From: CAISCU01 sp943361925
GTDB taxonomy: Bacteria > Bacteroidota > Bacteroidia > UKL13-3
Assembly: GCA_943361925.1 (NCBI GenBank)
Contig: CALRIT020000016.1
Span: 1 to 64,000 of the forward strand
Direction of reading: 5' to 3'
DNA length: 64,000 nucleotides
Part shown: in pieces, positions 19,201 through 27,406 of the stretch
Position numbering within the stretch: position 1 is the first letter of the stretch
Layout of the letters: the number at the start of each line of letters is the position of its first letter
Program-made: the position numbers and the translations under genes
The notes under the pieces: model-generated
What the model saw: only the letters and a program-made list of their open reading frames with translations
Told to the model about the DNA's origin: nothing
The model's database searches: none

Positions 19201-22200
19201 AAGAAGGACTGTTTGCAACTTTTGAAACCAAAACAATTGAACGGCCACCATTTCCTCTAACCCAATTTATACTTGCAGTATTGATTGATGGAGTAACATT
19301 AATTGCAGAAGAAGGAAGAGTTGGAGTTGCTGCGAAATTTGTTGTTTGAACAATTGTATTAGTAGTATTCGAATTTAAATATCTCGCACTTACACCACTT
19401 CCGTTATATTCAACAATTCTTACATAATAGGTTGAACCTGGTATCAAATTAGAAGCTACTTGAGACATTGAAGCATTTGCATTTACTATAATGGTTCCAT
19501 CGGAAGATGTATTGTTTGAGAAATATGAATTACCATTTACAGGAGTAAAAGTAATAGGACTATTCCTTTTGATTAAAAACAATCTATTAGTTCCATTTCC
19601 ATTATTCCAGCTAAAAGAAGCAGAATTTGTATTTATCCAATTTAAAACCAAACCATTAGAAGCACTCGTTGGAGCTGTATAATCTAAAGTAGATGCTGAA
19701 CCTGATGTAATTGGATTTAACCTAAATGTTTTAACCCAACTATTTTCATTGAATTCAATTACTCTGAATCCATACATACTATTTAAAGCTAAATTATTTA
19801 ATACACAAGAATTACCGGAACCTTCATAAATAACAAAAGTACCATTTCCTAAATTAGTTCCATTTCCAAAACTCGAACTTGCAAATATTCCGTTAGGTAT
19901 AGAGGCCGGAAGTATTGGGATACCGCCCTTTCTGGCAACAACAATACGCTTCATCCCATTTCCATTTGACCAATTAACATTAATTGAATTGATTGTAGGT
20001 TGAAATGTCAAATTACTTGAACTAGAGCTTGGGGCTGCCGGCGCTGTTGGATTCGGTGCTACAAATGATACAAGCTTATAACCTGCATTACCACCCTTTG
20101 AGTAATAAACAGTCCCTAAAATTTTATTATTTGAAGCAGTATAAGATAATAATTTAAAATCATTTCCAAGATTAGCCGCCTGACTTAAAGGAAACATTGA
20201 ATAAGTAGTTGAATTAATTGGGGTATTTGTTCCAATAAATAATGATTTAGTCCAACTTCCATTATTAATATCGGTTACAAATTGATTTGAACTTATTGGA
20301 ATTATAGACCTCACATTGGCAGCCTGAAAACTAGATGCACGATATATAGCTTTCATTAATAAATTAAACTGATCATATTGATAATAATAACTTCCATCAC
20401 CTAAAAACAAATCACCATTTATAATGCTTAAATCGCGAATACTACCATGGCTCATATAAGTGCTAGGTGCAGATAATCGAAAACTAGTATTATAGACTGT
20501 TGTTAAGCTTGTTCTTAACACGCGTGCAACGTTATTTGTATAATCGCTAGCAATTACAGAATTAAATGAGCCCCCTATGTAAACAAAATTGGTACCAACA
20601 GCAATGTAATTTACGGGACCTGAAAAATTTACTGAATTTAAAACAGAATTGTTGGTTGTATTAATTGCAGCAAATCTTTGTCTTGTTAAATTTTGACTTG
20701 TAGTTCCAATAGTTGTAAACTCACCTCCTACAAGCAAATTAGTACCTTCATTTTTTAATACATTAACGGAGCTATTTAAAGAAGCAGCAGTTTGGAAAAA
20801 ACTTACATCAATTACTCCATTAGTTTTAGAAATTTTTAGAAGATTATTTCTTCCACCAAAACTATTAGCTAAAAATCTTCCTCCCAAATAAATATTATTG
20901 CCAATGTTGGCAATTGATTTAACAGAAAAAGAAGCGCTGGTTTTGTATAAAAAAGCTGATGTTAAATTTGTTAAAATCTGACCTGTATTAGTAATAACTG
21001 CTAAATGTGGGCATCTAGTTCCTCCGGCAAATAAAAAGTCACCCCCAAAAATTATTCTCGACCCAGATAAAAAACTTGTACTAACTGCTCCTGAAAATCC
21101 ATTTGTATAAGCCGCATTAAATGTAAATGCTCCTGTGCTTGTCAAATCATAACAAGCTGTATAACGAGTTGCAGGATCGGTAGTACTATTGATGCTAGTA
21201 AAAGCTCCTGAAATTGTTACCAAACAATTATTAGTACCTCTTGGAGCAAAAGTAATATTTAGTAATCCACCATTTGGATTCACATTAAAAGCTGGTGATA
21301 AATATGCTTGGCCTCCTGAAGATAATACTGTAAAAAAACTTCTTGAAACACCACCTGCACTTGAAAAACTTCCGCCAACTAAAATATAATTGGGAAAAGG
21401 AATTGCAAGTGAATATACATAACCATTTACAGCTGGTAAAAAACTTGAAATTAAGGTACCCGACTGTAAATTAATTGCCACTAACTTTGTGAAAGCAGAA
21501 TTGCTAGTTAAAGTGAAATTACCGCCAATATACAGAGTAGGATTTGTACCTGGAGAGATTGCCATTGTATAAACCACACCTCCAGTTTGAAACGAAAGAT
21601 TAAAACTTGTTACCTGTAAAGTAGATGAATTTGTGCTTACTGAATATGCACAAAAATTAGTTCTGCCAGTGGAACTTCCATTTGAGTTCAATAAACTATA
21701 ACTACCTGCAATGAAAAGTAAATTATTATGATAAAGTACTTCATTTATTGTTCCTGAAATATTAGGAGCAAAATGTGTTTTTAATGAACCATTTGAGGGA
21801 GTTACCATAACAATACCATTTCTGGTACTTCCTGCTACGGAATTAAAATTTCCAATAATTACTAAACCATTAGCAGAATAAGCTAAACTTTTAGCTGAAC
21901 CACCTAATTTCGCATCAATAGAAGCATTAAAATTGGCATCTACCTGACCTGAAGCCAAGATATGTGCTACATAATTTCTACTTAATGAGCCAACCTGGGT
22001 AAAGTTACCTGCTATAAAAAAACCGGTTGAACCATCTGAAACAATTTTGTTAACCTGTCCATTAATTGCAGGAATAATGTTTTTAATTAGAGCCCCGGTT
22101 GTTGAATTTAATGCTGCAAAACCAGATGAAGAGGTATCTCCAAATGCTTTAAAATCGCCAGCAACATACATTCTGTTTGCTGCAACATCATGAAAGGTTG

Positions 22201-22306
22201 AATTAATTTCACCGTCCGCAACATTGTAGGTATCAAAACCAAATTGGGCGTTTACGCGCCCAATTAATCCAATCCCAATAAGTAATAAGAGTAATATTTT
22301 TTTCAT
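16289..22306 (-). CDS. Giant multidomain secreted protein (propeller, FN3, SBBP, LamG) with T9SS tail
   Basis: The 2005-residue protein is the largest in the window. A signal peptide (about 1-20) is followed by delta-60-like propeller repeats to about residue 740 (for example NNIYLGGRFLANSFGGRNNL). About 770-1250 holds four FN3-like units with the GNGxxR core also seen in the downstream paralogue. About 1254-1680 holds SBBP-type repeats of the form GGxxxDxGxGIAxDxxGNVYVxGxF, alternating with GTNDIFxxKYxxxGNxxWAxxxGG-like strands. About 1684-1900 is a LamG/concanavalin-like domain starting LVAWYKMNGNANDASGNGNNG-like, with the WHHLAVVY strand. About 1915-2005 is a T9SS tail (MYPNPSSGKVYLNL, DLSGKVLF, GLYIVRIE). 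The LamG domain suggests glycan binding at the surface. It follows a 119-residue gene by 4 bases. Confidence 0.87.
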   Translation of the reverse strand: MKKILLLLLIGIGLIGRVNAQFGFDTYNVADGEINSTFHDVAANRMYVAGDFKAFGDTSSSGFAALNSTTGALIKNIIPAINGQVNKIVSDGSTGFFIAGNFTQVGSLSRNYVAHILASGQVDANFNASIDAKLGGSAKSLAYSANGLVIIGNFNSVAGSTRNGIVMVTPSNGSLKTHFAPNISGTINEVLYHNNLLFIAGSYSLLNSNGSSTGRTNFCAYSVSTNSSTLQVTSFNLSFQTGGVVYTMAISPGTNPTLYIGGNFTLTSNSAFTKLVAINLQSGTLISSFLPAVNGYVYSLAIPFPNYILVGGSFSSAGGVSRSFFTVLSSGGQAYLSPAFNVNPNGGLLNITFAPRGTNNCLVTISGAFTSINSTTDPATRYTACYDLTSTGAFTFNAAYTNGFSGAVSTSFLSGSRIIFGGDFLFAGGTRCPHLAVITNTGQILTNLTSAFLYKTSASFSVKSIANIGNNIYLGGRFLANSFGGRNNLLKISKTNGVIDVSFFQTAASLNSSVNVLKNEGTNLLVGGEFTTIGTTSQNLTRQRFAAINTTNNSVLNSVNFSGPVNYIAVGTNFVYIGGSFNSVIASDYTNNVARVLRTSLTTVYNTSFRLSAPSTYMSHGSIRDLSIINGDLFLGDGSYYYQYDQFNLLMKAIYRASSFQAANVRSIIPISSNQFVTDINNGSWTKSLFIGTNTPINSTTYSMFPLSQAANLGNDFKLLSYTASNNKILGTVYYSKGGNAGYKLVSFVAPNPTAPAAPSSSSSNLTFQPTINSINVNWSNGNGMKRIVVARKGGIPILPASIPNGIFASSSFGNGTNLGNGTFVIYEGSGNSCVLNNLALNSMYGFRVIEFNENSWVKTFRLNPITSGSASTLDYTAPTSASNGLVLNWINTNSASFSWNNGNGTNRLFLIKRNSPITFTPVNGNSYFSNNTSSDGTIIVNANASMSQVASNLIPGSTYYVRIVEYNGSGVSARYLNSNTTNTIVQTTNFAATPTLPSSAINVTPSINTASINWVRGNGGRSIVLVSKVANSPSFGGSTINLVNGTSYLPMSSLSSTIAAGFVNYNVSGMNFSSQVVYLGTGNSVSISSLQPNSIYQVAVCEVNGGGFNGTGQLAYLSNPRPIATFTTLPQIFAPSIIPTSHNSVVSQEDANLSWAGGNGTHSLVIMKKEAPVSIIPTDNNIYTPQNSFGTGTQLGVGNYSVYSSTSQGFVNVQNLEPDVEYHFAIYEYNQNGAIVKYNSNPYRGIFRTAKSWPVKAGGSKKDAGGGVVTDASGNVYVVGSFENSASWGTRTIASNGGNDIFMTKYSPNGKVLWAVNQGGGDADAASSVAIDAAGDVIMTGSFRTSGSFGTGNNLTSSGIDDIFISKLDPSGNVIWSKKAGGTDQDVALAITTDNLNNIYIAGYFKGLLIFPGTSTSLTGAGGTDAFLAKYDSNGNLVWAKSAGGAGNDFAHGIALNGGNVAMVGQFDLTGNFSGTNLSSAGSSDAFIAEYATSTGNLNWVSKIGGTGADIGFAITSANNSYVITGQFSNSVSIGSSNFISAGNSDVFVCRYNSSGVPVWATKAGGVSQDAGRGIAMNSLGNKAFVTGSFAETANFGSTNLSSFGNLDVFVATVDFTTGDFETVYQNGGPADDEARGITAGTTNTSFITGYFNGQGSFGNVDLTSAGDWDIFVHKFTLIVGSNLQNGLVAWYKMNGNANDASGNGNNGIAQNLISTSDRSNATNKAYSFNPSATSVQVLAVDPIDVAGTATTNNSTYTVWLKTAPDFNNSNTPKPIFTTAIDGFEYRNISLSDIGSVNYSFFNASSGTQIDMISANPIQDNSWHHLAVVYKAGVEVIFYLDGIEFGRTGLTSFEPETFLGTNWNIGSLTTIDRLNPIYSFNGSLDDMRIYRRALSSSEINEIKNLSVSNSLVENSNKSNKAPLDNISMYPNPSSGKVYLNLSRAAKNVDVSILDLSGKVLFNQNYPEVADGLIQFNASDLGSGLYIVRIEENGEVSTKKLIISK

Positions 22307-22310
22307 GTTT

Positions 22311-22670
22311 TTAATTTAGTTCGTTTACAGGTATGATAGTTTCCGAAATTAGTGTTTTATTTTCTAAAATGTGAACTACCAATGATTTTAATCCGGCCAA
22401 TTCCTGAAGAATTTCACCATTAAAATAATTATTTAATTTAGAAGATCTAACTCGCTCAAATTCAACAATTAAAGCTTCAGACTCTTTTCTTTGTTTCGAA
22501 AAATGTAACATCATATGGTCTCTAAGAAAACCATCTATTACTTCTAAACTCAATAAATCTCCTTTACCGGTTTTCGACCACAACACATATGGCTTGTTTA
22601 ATGGAGCCTGCTCGTTTGATGGTTTAGCTGGGGTAGAAACTTGGGTGTTTTTAGTAATTGTTGTTTTCAT
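22311..22670 (-). CDS. Small conserved-looking protein of unknown function
   Basis: I do not recognise this 119-residue protein. It has no signal peptide, membrane helix or metal motif. Residues 1-28 are polar and low-complexity (Thr, Pro, Lys). The rest looks globular and mostly helical: LLSLEVIDGFLRDHMMLHFSKQ, a charged helix RKESEALIVEFERVRSSKL, and a C-terminal helix around VVHILENKTLI. The 4-base gap to the 2005-residue secreted-protein gene makes co-transcription very likely, and that is the only clue to a role. A cytosolic accessory of that secreted protein is possible but unproven. Confidence 0.6.
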   Translation of the reverse strand: MKTTITKNTQVSTPAKPSNEQAPLNKPYVLWSKTGKGDLLSLEVIDGFLRDHMMLHFSKQRKESEALIVEFERVRSSKLNNYFNGEILQELAGLKSLVVHILENKTLISETIIPVNELN

Positions 22671-22790
22671 AAATTGAACTTTTAAATGTACTTAATACTT
22701 TTATAATTAAATATCAGTTATACCGCAATTTAGAGCAAAAAAACGGCTGTCCAAACCCCAAAACCCACTAATAATTACCACTTAATAACT

Positions 22791-22824
22791 AAAAAGGCCC
22801 GTCTGCATTAGACGAGCCTTTTTT
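22791..22824. terminator. Intrinsic terminator after acyl-CoA dehydrogenase
   Basis: Arms AAAAAGGC-x-CGTCT and AGACG-x-GCCTTTTT with a 5-base loop and one mismatch. The A/T flanks give a T-run on both strands. It follows the acyl-CoA dehydrogenase stop (22844, minus strand) and insulates the 22670 gene. Confidence 0.85.
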
Positions 22825-22843
22825 ATACCTTCAAAATTGATTT

Positions 22844-23983
22844 TTACTTCAAAACCTCTCTCGAAATAACAATTCTTTGTACCTCACTTGTACCTTCATA
22901 AATCTGAGTGATTTTTGCATCACGCATCAATCTTTCTACATGGTATTCTTTAACGTATCCATAACCACCATGTACTTGAACTGCCTCAGTAGTAACCCAC
23001 ATTGCTGTTTCTGAAGCAAAAACTTTTGCCATAGAACTTACCAATGCATAATCTTGATGTGTATCTTTTAAATAAGCTGCTTTTAAGCAAAGTAATCTAG
23101 CTGCTTCAATTTGTGTAGCCATATCAGCTAATTTAAATTGAATTGCCTGGTGATGCATAATTTCTTTACCAAATGCTTTACGTTCTTTAGCATATTTTAC
23201 AGCCAACTCATAAGCACCACTTGCAATACCTAAAGCCTGTGAAGCAATTCCGATTCTACCTCCGGCTAAAACTTTCATCGCGAATTTGAATCCGAATCCA
23301 TCTTCACCAATTCTGTTTTCTTTTGGAACTTTTACATCCTGAAACATAATACTATGTGTATCACTACCACGGATACCCATTTTATCTTCTTTTTTACCAA
23401 CTACAACGCCATCCCAACCTTTTTCAACTATAAATGCGTTGATACCTTTATGTCCTTTATCTACATGAGTTTGTGCAATTACTAGATAATAGGTACCTGA
23501 ATTTCCGTTGGTAATCCAGTTTTTTGTTCCATTCATTAAATAATGGTCACCCATATCAATAGCAGTGGTTCTTTGCGAAGTTGCATCACTACCCGCTTCT
23601 GGTTCAGATAACAAAAATGCACCATGGCATTTTCCTGAAGCCATAGGAACCAAGTACTTTTGTTTTTGCTCTTCAGTACCGTATTCTTCTAAACCCCAGC
23701 AAACCAATGAATTATTAACAGAAACAACAACAGAAGCTGATGCATCAACCTTTGATAATTCTTCCATAGCTAATACATAAGAAATGGTATCCATTCCACT
23801 TCCACCGTATTTTGGATCAACCATCATACCTAAAAACCCTAATTCACCTAATTTCTTAATTTGTTCGTAAGGGAATTCTTGGTTGTTATCTCTTTCAATA
23901 ACACCCGGTAATAATTCGGTTTGAGCAAAATCTCTTGCAGCTTGTTGAACATTCAAATGTTCCTCTGTTAAATCAAAATTCAT
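22844..23983 (-). CDS. Acyl-CoA dehydrogenase (short-chain/butyryl type)
   Basis: The 379-residue protein covers the whole acyl-CoA dehydrogenase fold. The N-terminal helical domain starts FDLTEEHLNVQQAARDFA; the middle FAD-binding β domain has CHGAFLLSEPEAGSDA near 115-130 and NGTKNWITNG near 153-162; the C-terminal domain has RIGIASQALGIASGAYELA and EAVQVHGGYGYVKEYHVERL. The catalytic base is Glu 363 in QIYEGTSEVQR, the position used by short- and medium-chain enzymes. It oxidises acyl-CoA to trans-2-enoyl-CoA and passes electrons to ETF. No ETF or thiolase gene is adjacent. It is transcribed alone and ends at a hairpin terminator. Chain-length preference is inferred from overall resemblance to butyryl-CoA dehydrogenases. 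Confidence 0.93.
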   Translation of the reverse strand: MNFDLTEEHLNVQQAARDFAQTELLPGVIERDNNQEFPYEQIKKLGELGFLGMMVDPKYGGSGMDTISYVLAMEELSKVDASASVVVSVNNSLVCWGLEEYGTEEQKQKYLVPMASGKCHGAFLLSEPEAGSDATSQRTTAIDMGDHYLMNGTKNWITNGNSGTYYLVIAQTHVDKGHKGINAFIVEKGWDGVVVGKKEDKMGIRGSDTHSIMFQDVKVPKENRIGEDGFGFKFAMKVLAGGRIGIASQALGIASGAYELAVKYAKERKAFGKEIMHHQAIQFKLADMATQIEAARLLCLKAAYLKDTHQDYALVSSMAKVFASETAMWVTTEAVQVHGGYGYVKEYHVERLMRDAKITQIYEGTSEVQRIVISREVLK

Positions 23984-24052
23984 AATTGGTAGGTTTACAA
24001 TGCGAATATATCTTTTTTTTGAATTGATGAAGTTAATCTAAAAAGATTTACC

Positions 24053-24547
24053 TCAAAAAGCCAATTTTATCTTTTTCTCTATAGCTGAAGTAGAATAACC
24101 CGGAATAAAATCAATTGTTCTGACTTCTCCATTTTTTGACATTACTACATCATATCCAACAATGTCTTCAGGTTTATAATCACTTCCTTTAACTAAAACA
24201 TCAGGCTGAACCAATTTAATTAGTTCATATGGAGTTTCCTCTCCAAATAAAACTACTGCATCAACAAAACCTAAGGATGCAATTACCTGTAAACGAGAAC
24301 TTTCATCTTGAATTGGGCGATGTGGGCCCTTTAATTTACTAACAGATTCATCAGTGTTTAAACCCAAAACCAATTTCGTTCCTAAATCAGAGGCTTTTGC
24401 TAAATAATCAACGTGACCTTTGTGCAATAAATCGAAACATCCATTAGTAAAAACAATTTTCTCACCAGTCTTTTCCCACTCAAGCAATTGATTTTTAAGT
24501 GATTCAATGGTATGGATTTTATTTTGAACCTGATTAAACTTGTTCAT
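24053..24547 (-). CDS. rfaE2: D-glycero-β-D-manno-heptose 1-phosphate adenylyltransferase
   Basis: The 164-residue protein is a stand-alone cytidylyltransferase-fold enzyme matching the C-terminal half of HldE. It has IVFTNGCFDLLHKGHVDYL with the HxGH nucleotide-binding motif at 42-45, VLGLNTDESVSKLKGPHRPI with the conserved KG-x-RP stretch, and VKGSDYKPEDIVG. It makes ADP-heptose from heptose 1-phosphate and ATP for the LPS inner core. The kinase half (HldA-like) is not in this window. Its start overlaps the upstream YbhN-like gene by 14 bases, so the panD, YbhN-like and rfaE2 genes form one operon. Confidence 0.93.
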   Translation of the reverse strand: MNKFNQVQNKIHTIESLKNQLLEWEKTGEKIVFTNGCFDLLHKGHVDYLAKASDLGTKLVLGLNTDESVSKLKGPHRPIQDESSRLQVIASLGFVDAVVLFGEETPYELIKLVQPDVLVKGSDYKPEDIVGYDVVMSKNGEVRTIDFIPGYSTSAIEKKIKLAF

Positions 24548-25535
24548 TTACTGTATTTTTCTTTTGTAAAAAAACGATGAAAGAGGCTATTAATCCAAAT
24601 GCAATTAAAAAAACCATTTGTGTTCCATGAACCAAAGTTGCATAAGCTATACCATCTTCTTTCTGAACACCAAATAACAAAAGCGATTGCATCACGAAAA
24701 AGTGATAAGTTCCGGCACCTGCTCCTGGAGCTGGTAAAACAACACCTATTGTACCTATTGCAAAAACAGTTAAACAATCAACAAAACTTAAACTGGCTGT
24801 TGCGTCAAGAGCAAAAAGGCAGAAATACATCATAAATATATATCCAACCCAAATAAGTATTGAAAGGATTATAAATAAGACCGGGTTCTTAACATCTTTA
24901 ATACTTAATAAACCTTCCCCAAATCCTTTTAACAATAATATAAATCTTTGAACAAGTGGAAAACCCGAAATTCTTTTCCTGAAAAAATAAATTGCCGCCA
25001 ATCCTACTACGAAAACGCCTAGTAGGATGTATAAAATAGTTCCTGAAGATGCTGATGTAGGATTTATTCCTGAATATGATTCTAAAAATTGTTTTATTAA
25101 GTCAATTTGTAAAACGACAATAATCAAAAGAATAATCAACAAAATAAACATATCTACAACTCTTTCAGTAACAACTGAGCCCAATGATTTTTCCATTGGA
25201 ATTCCATCGGTTTTAGAAAGAGCTGCACACCTTGAAACTTCCCCTGCTCTTGGAATGAAATAATTAACCAGATAACCTATTAAAACAGCGTAAATACTAT
25301 TTTTTGTACTGATTTTATAATTTAAAGCATCATACAACATCGTGGCTCTATATGCTCTAAACCAATGACTTAACAAGGAAATACTCATCCCCAGAGTAAG
25401 CCAGTAAGGATTGGCTGACTTTATTCTTTGTAATTGATCTGCCCAATCAATTCCATTAAAAACATAAAACAAAAATACTCCGCCAATTCCCAGGATAATG
25501 GCGTATTGAATTATATTTTTTACTGATTTACTCAA
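24534..25535 (-). CDS. YbhN/UPF0104 (lysylphosphatidylglycerol synthase-type) membrane protein
   Basis: The 333-residue protein has about eight membrane helices and the family's conserved spots: WLTLGMSISLLSHWFRAYR near 44-62, the VNYFIPRAGEVSRCAAL segment near 90-106 with its PRxGE(x)R motif, and GVVLPAPGAGAGTYHF near 264-279. These match the flippase-like membrane domain shared by MprF and YbhN proteins. The cytosolic aminoacyl-transfer half of MprF is absent. A role in lipid translocation is known only for some relatives, so the substrate is not assigned. It overlaps panD by 4 bases (upstream) and rfaE2 by 14 (downstream). Confidence 0.85.
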   Translation of the reverse strand: MSKSVKNIIQYAIILGIGGVFLFYVFNGIDWADQLQRIKSANPYWLTLGMSISLLSHWFRAYRATMLYDALNYKISTKNSIYAVLIGYLVNYFIPRAGEVSRCAALSKTDGIPMEKSLGSVVTERVVDMFILLIILLIIVVLQIDLIKQFLESYSGINPTSASSGTILYILLGVFVVGLAAIYFFRKRISGFPLVQRFILLLKGFGEGLLSIKDVKNPVLFIILSILIWVGYIFMMYFCLFALDATASLSFVDCLTVFAIGTIGVVLPAPGAGAGTYHFFVMQSLLLFGVQKEDGIAYATLVHGTQMVFLIAFGLIASFIVFLQKKNTVNEQV

Positions 25536-25882
25536 GCAGGTAATTGGTTATTGTGATCGGGATAAATAGCAATTGGCGTATATTTTTTTGCCTCTTCAAA
25601 TTCCATCAAACCATAAGAAATAATGATAACATGGTCACCAGTAGCCGCTTTTCTGGCAGCCGGGCCATTTAAACAAATCGTTCCACTACCTCTTTCACCT
25701 TTAATTATATATGTTTCGATTCTTTCGCCATTATTGATATTTACAACCTGAACTTTTTCATATTCAATCATATTTGCAGCATCCAAAAGATTTTCATCAA
25801 TTGTAATACTTCCAACATAATGTAGTTCGGTTTGCGTTACTTTAGCGCGGTGAATTTTTGATTTTAAAAGCTGTATTTGCAT
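25532..25882 (-). CDS. panD: Aspartate 1-decarboxylase (pyruvoyl type)
   Basis: The 116-residue proenzyme carries the self-cleavage site YVGSITID with Gly24-Ser25; Ser25 becomes the catalytic pyruvoyl group. Other landmarks are KIHRAKVT near 9-16, the NGERIETYIIKGERGSGTICLNG stretch in parts near 50-72, and AARKAATGDHVIIISYG near 75-92. It decarboxylates L-aspartate to β-alanine for pantothenate and CoA synthesis. No panB or panC gene is next to it. It starts the three-gene operon with the YbhN-like gene and rfaE2 and has a good promoter match upstream. Confidence 0.96.
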   Translation of the reverse strand: MQIQLLKSKIHRAKVTQTELHYVGSITIDENLLDAANMIEYEKVQVVNINNGERIETYIIKGERGSGTICLNGPAARKAATGDHVIIISYGLMEFEEAKKYTPIAIYPDHNNQLPA

Positions 25883-25917
25883 ACTATATATATAAGGCTT
25901 ATACCTTAATTAGGCGC

Positions 25918-25947
25918 AAAGCTAAGTGAAAAAGCCTAAAGACCAAA
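25918..25947 (-). promoter_or_regulatory. Promoter of the panD operon
   Basis: On the minus strand TTG (25947-25945) is separated by 19 bases from TAGCTTTG (25925-25918), an exact Bacteroidota -33/-7 match. The start codon lies 35 bases downstream. Confidence 0.7.
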
Positions 25948-25990
25948 AAAATCCGTAGTTCAAAGTCAAACTAACAAACATTAGAAATGC

Positions 25991-26033
25991 TTGTCATAAG
26001 TTTGTCATAAGGAGGCAAGATGACCTTTGTCAT
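25991..26033 (+). promoter_or_regulatory. Tandem TTGTCATAAG repeats and ATGAC inverted repeat before the HmuY-like operon
   Basis: TTGTCATAAG occurs at 25991-26000 and again at 26002-26011, an 11-base period that puts both on one DNA face. A third partial copy, TTTGTCAT, is at 26027-26034, and ATGAC-CTTT-GTCAT forms an inverted repeat at 26020-26033. The cluster ends about 50 bases before the first ATG of the operon and looks like an operator for a dimeric regulator. The regulator is unknown. Confidence 0.45.
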
Positions 26034-26083
26034 TTTTATGCCTAATGGCTATCAACTTTCTTTGCACCAACAAAAATCAACAA

Positions 26084-27406
26084 ATGAAGAAATTATTACT
26101 TGCCTTATTTATTCTACCAACATTTTTAAAAGCTCAAGAAATTTCAGATAGCGTTACAATGCTACCAAGAAATGTATTAGATGTTTATTACAATATTGAA
26201 AAAGGAACAAAAGATACTGTAAGAACTAACAACTGGCATTTGGCATTTGCAACAAGGAAAGCTCAACCTCCATTTAAAACTATGCAGGCTGCAACAATCA
26301 GAATTAATGAAGGTTCAGGTGTTGAGTTATTTAAATCATCATTTTCATCAAGTGAATGGAATGATTTTGATACCGCCCAATGGATGAACTGGCCAACTTT
26401 CTTCAATAGTGATAGCACATGGGATATTGGAGCTTTTAATCAACAAAGAAGTCTTTCAAATCCTTTTGATTATGGATGGGGACAATATGATATGAACAGC
26501 AGAGATGTTTTAGGTAACAAAATCTGGTTATTGGCAATTACAACATCACCAAATCCTTCTGCACCAAAATCTTTAAAGAAATTATTGATTTCTAAAATTG
26601 TTTATGATACTCAATGGGTTTTCACAATCGCAAATATTGATGGAACTGACAGCAATACTGTAACAATCAATAAATCTAATTTCAACAATAAATTATTTGC
26701 TTATTATAACGTTTTCAGCAAACAGGTAATTGATAGAGAACCTGCCTTAAATTCATGGGATTTGTTATTTACAAAATACAAAACCCTTGTTACCTTGTAT
26801 GGACAAACTTTAATGTACCCTGTAATGGGTGTTTTAAACCATCCAATGATGCAAAGTGCAAAAATAATGGTACCTGAAGCTGATACTTTAAAAATTGGAG
26901 GAGCTAATGATAGTTTATACTTTAATTCAAAAATTGCCAATATTGGATGGGATTGGAAAGTAATTACCACAACTCCCGGTGCATGGCCTGTTAAAGACAG
27001 CTTAGCTTATTTTACTAAAAAAGCGAATGATGGAAACTATGCCCGCTTGGTATTTACAGGTTATTTTTCTGATCCAACAACTCAATTTATCAAATTCAAT
27101 ATCTTAAAATACAGATTGCTACCAATTGGTAATTCAGAATACAATTCAGCATTTAGTTCTGTAAATATTTTCCCTAACCCAAGTTCAGGTTTAACTACAA
27201 TTAATTTTGAATTAAAAAACCCAATTCAATCTGTACAAATTTTAATTACAGATATGAGTGGAAAAGTGATTTCAAATCAAACAACAAACCCTATGAATTT
27301 AAGCAGTGGTTTTGATTTAGACTTATCAGGATTAAATTCAGGAATATATTTTGTAAACTTACAAGCAGAAGGCTCAGTATATACTGCGAAATTATTGGTA
27401 AACTAA
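26084..27406 (+). CDS. HmuY-like secreted protein with T9SS tail
   Basis: I chose the ATG at 26084, which gives 440 residues and a clean signal peptide (MKKLLLALFILPTFLKAQ). An upstream in-frame TTG at 26027 would place a non-signal extension inside the candidate operator. The body has HmuY-like landmarks: NNWHLAFATR near 47-56, INEGSGVELF, then a second set around ALNSWDLLFTKY and WDWKVIT. A TonB receptor follows directly. Residues about 365-440 form a type A T9SS tail (NIFPNPSSGLTTINF, ITDMSGKVIS, LNSGIYFVNLQ). HmuY proteins bind haem and feed a TonB receptor. A ligand here is inferred from that family, and no haem-ligand residue can be assigned. Confidence 0.7.
   Translation: MKKLLLALFILPTFLKAQEISDSVTMLPRNVLDVYYNIEKGTKDTVRTNNWHLAFATRKAQPPFKTMQAATIRINEGSGVELFKSSFSSSEWNDFDTAQWMNWPTFFNSDSTWDIGAFNQQRSLSNPFDYGWGQYDMNSRDVLGNKIWLLAITTSPNPSAPKSLKKLLISKIVYDTQWVFTIANIDGTDSNTVTINKSNFNNKLFAYYNVFSKQVIDREPALNSWDLLFTKYKTLVTLYGQTLMYPVMGVLNHPMMQSAKIMVPEADTLKIGGANDSLYFNSKIANIGWDWKVITTTPGAWPVKDSLAYFTKKANDGNYARLVFTGYFSDPTTQFIKFNILKYRLLPIGNSEYNSAFSSVNIFPNPSSGLTTINFELKNPIQSVQILITDMSGKVISNQTTNPMNLSSGFDLDLSGLNSGIYFVNLQAEGSVYTAKLLVN

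Noticed and set aside
12428..22306. Regularly spaced repeats that could suggest a CRISPR-like array
   Set aside because: Repeats are protein-level propeller and FN3 units of 45-110 codons with variable DNA, not 25-40 base direct repeats.
26027..26083. 19-residue N-terminal extension of the first HmuY-like protein
   Set aside because: It hides the signal peptide and begins inside the candidate operator.
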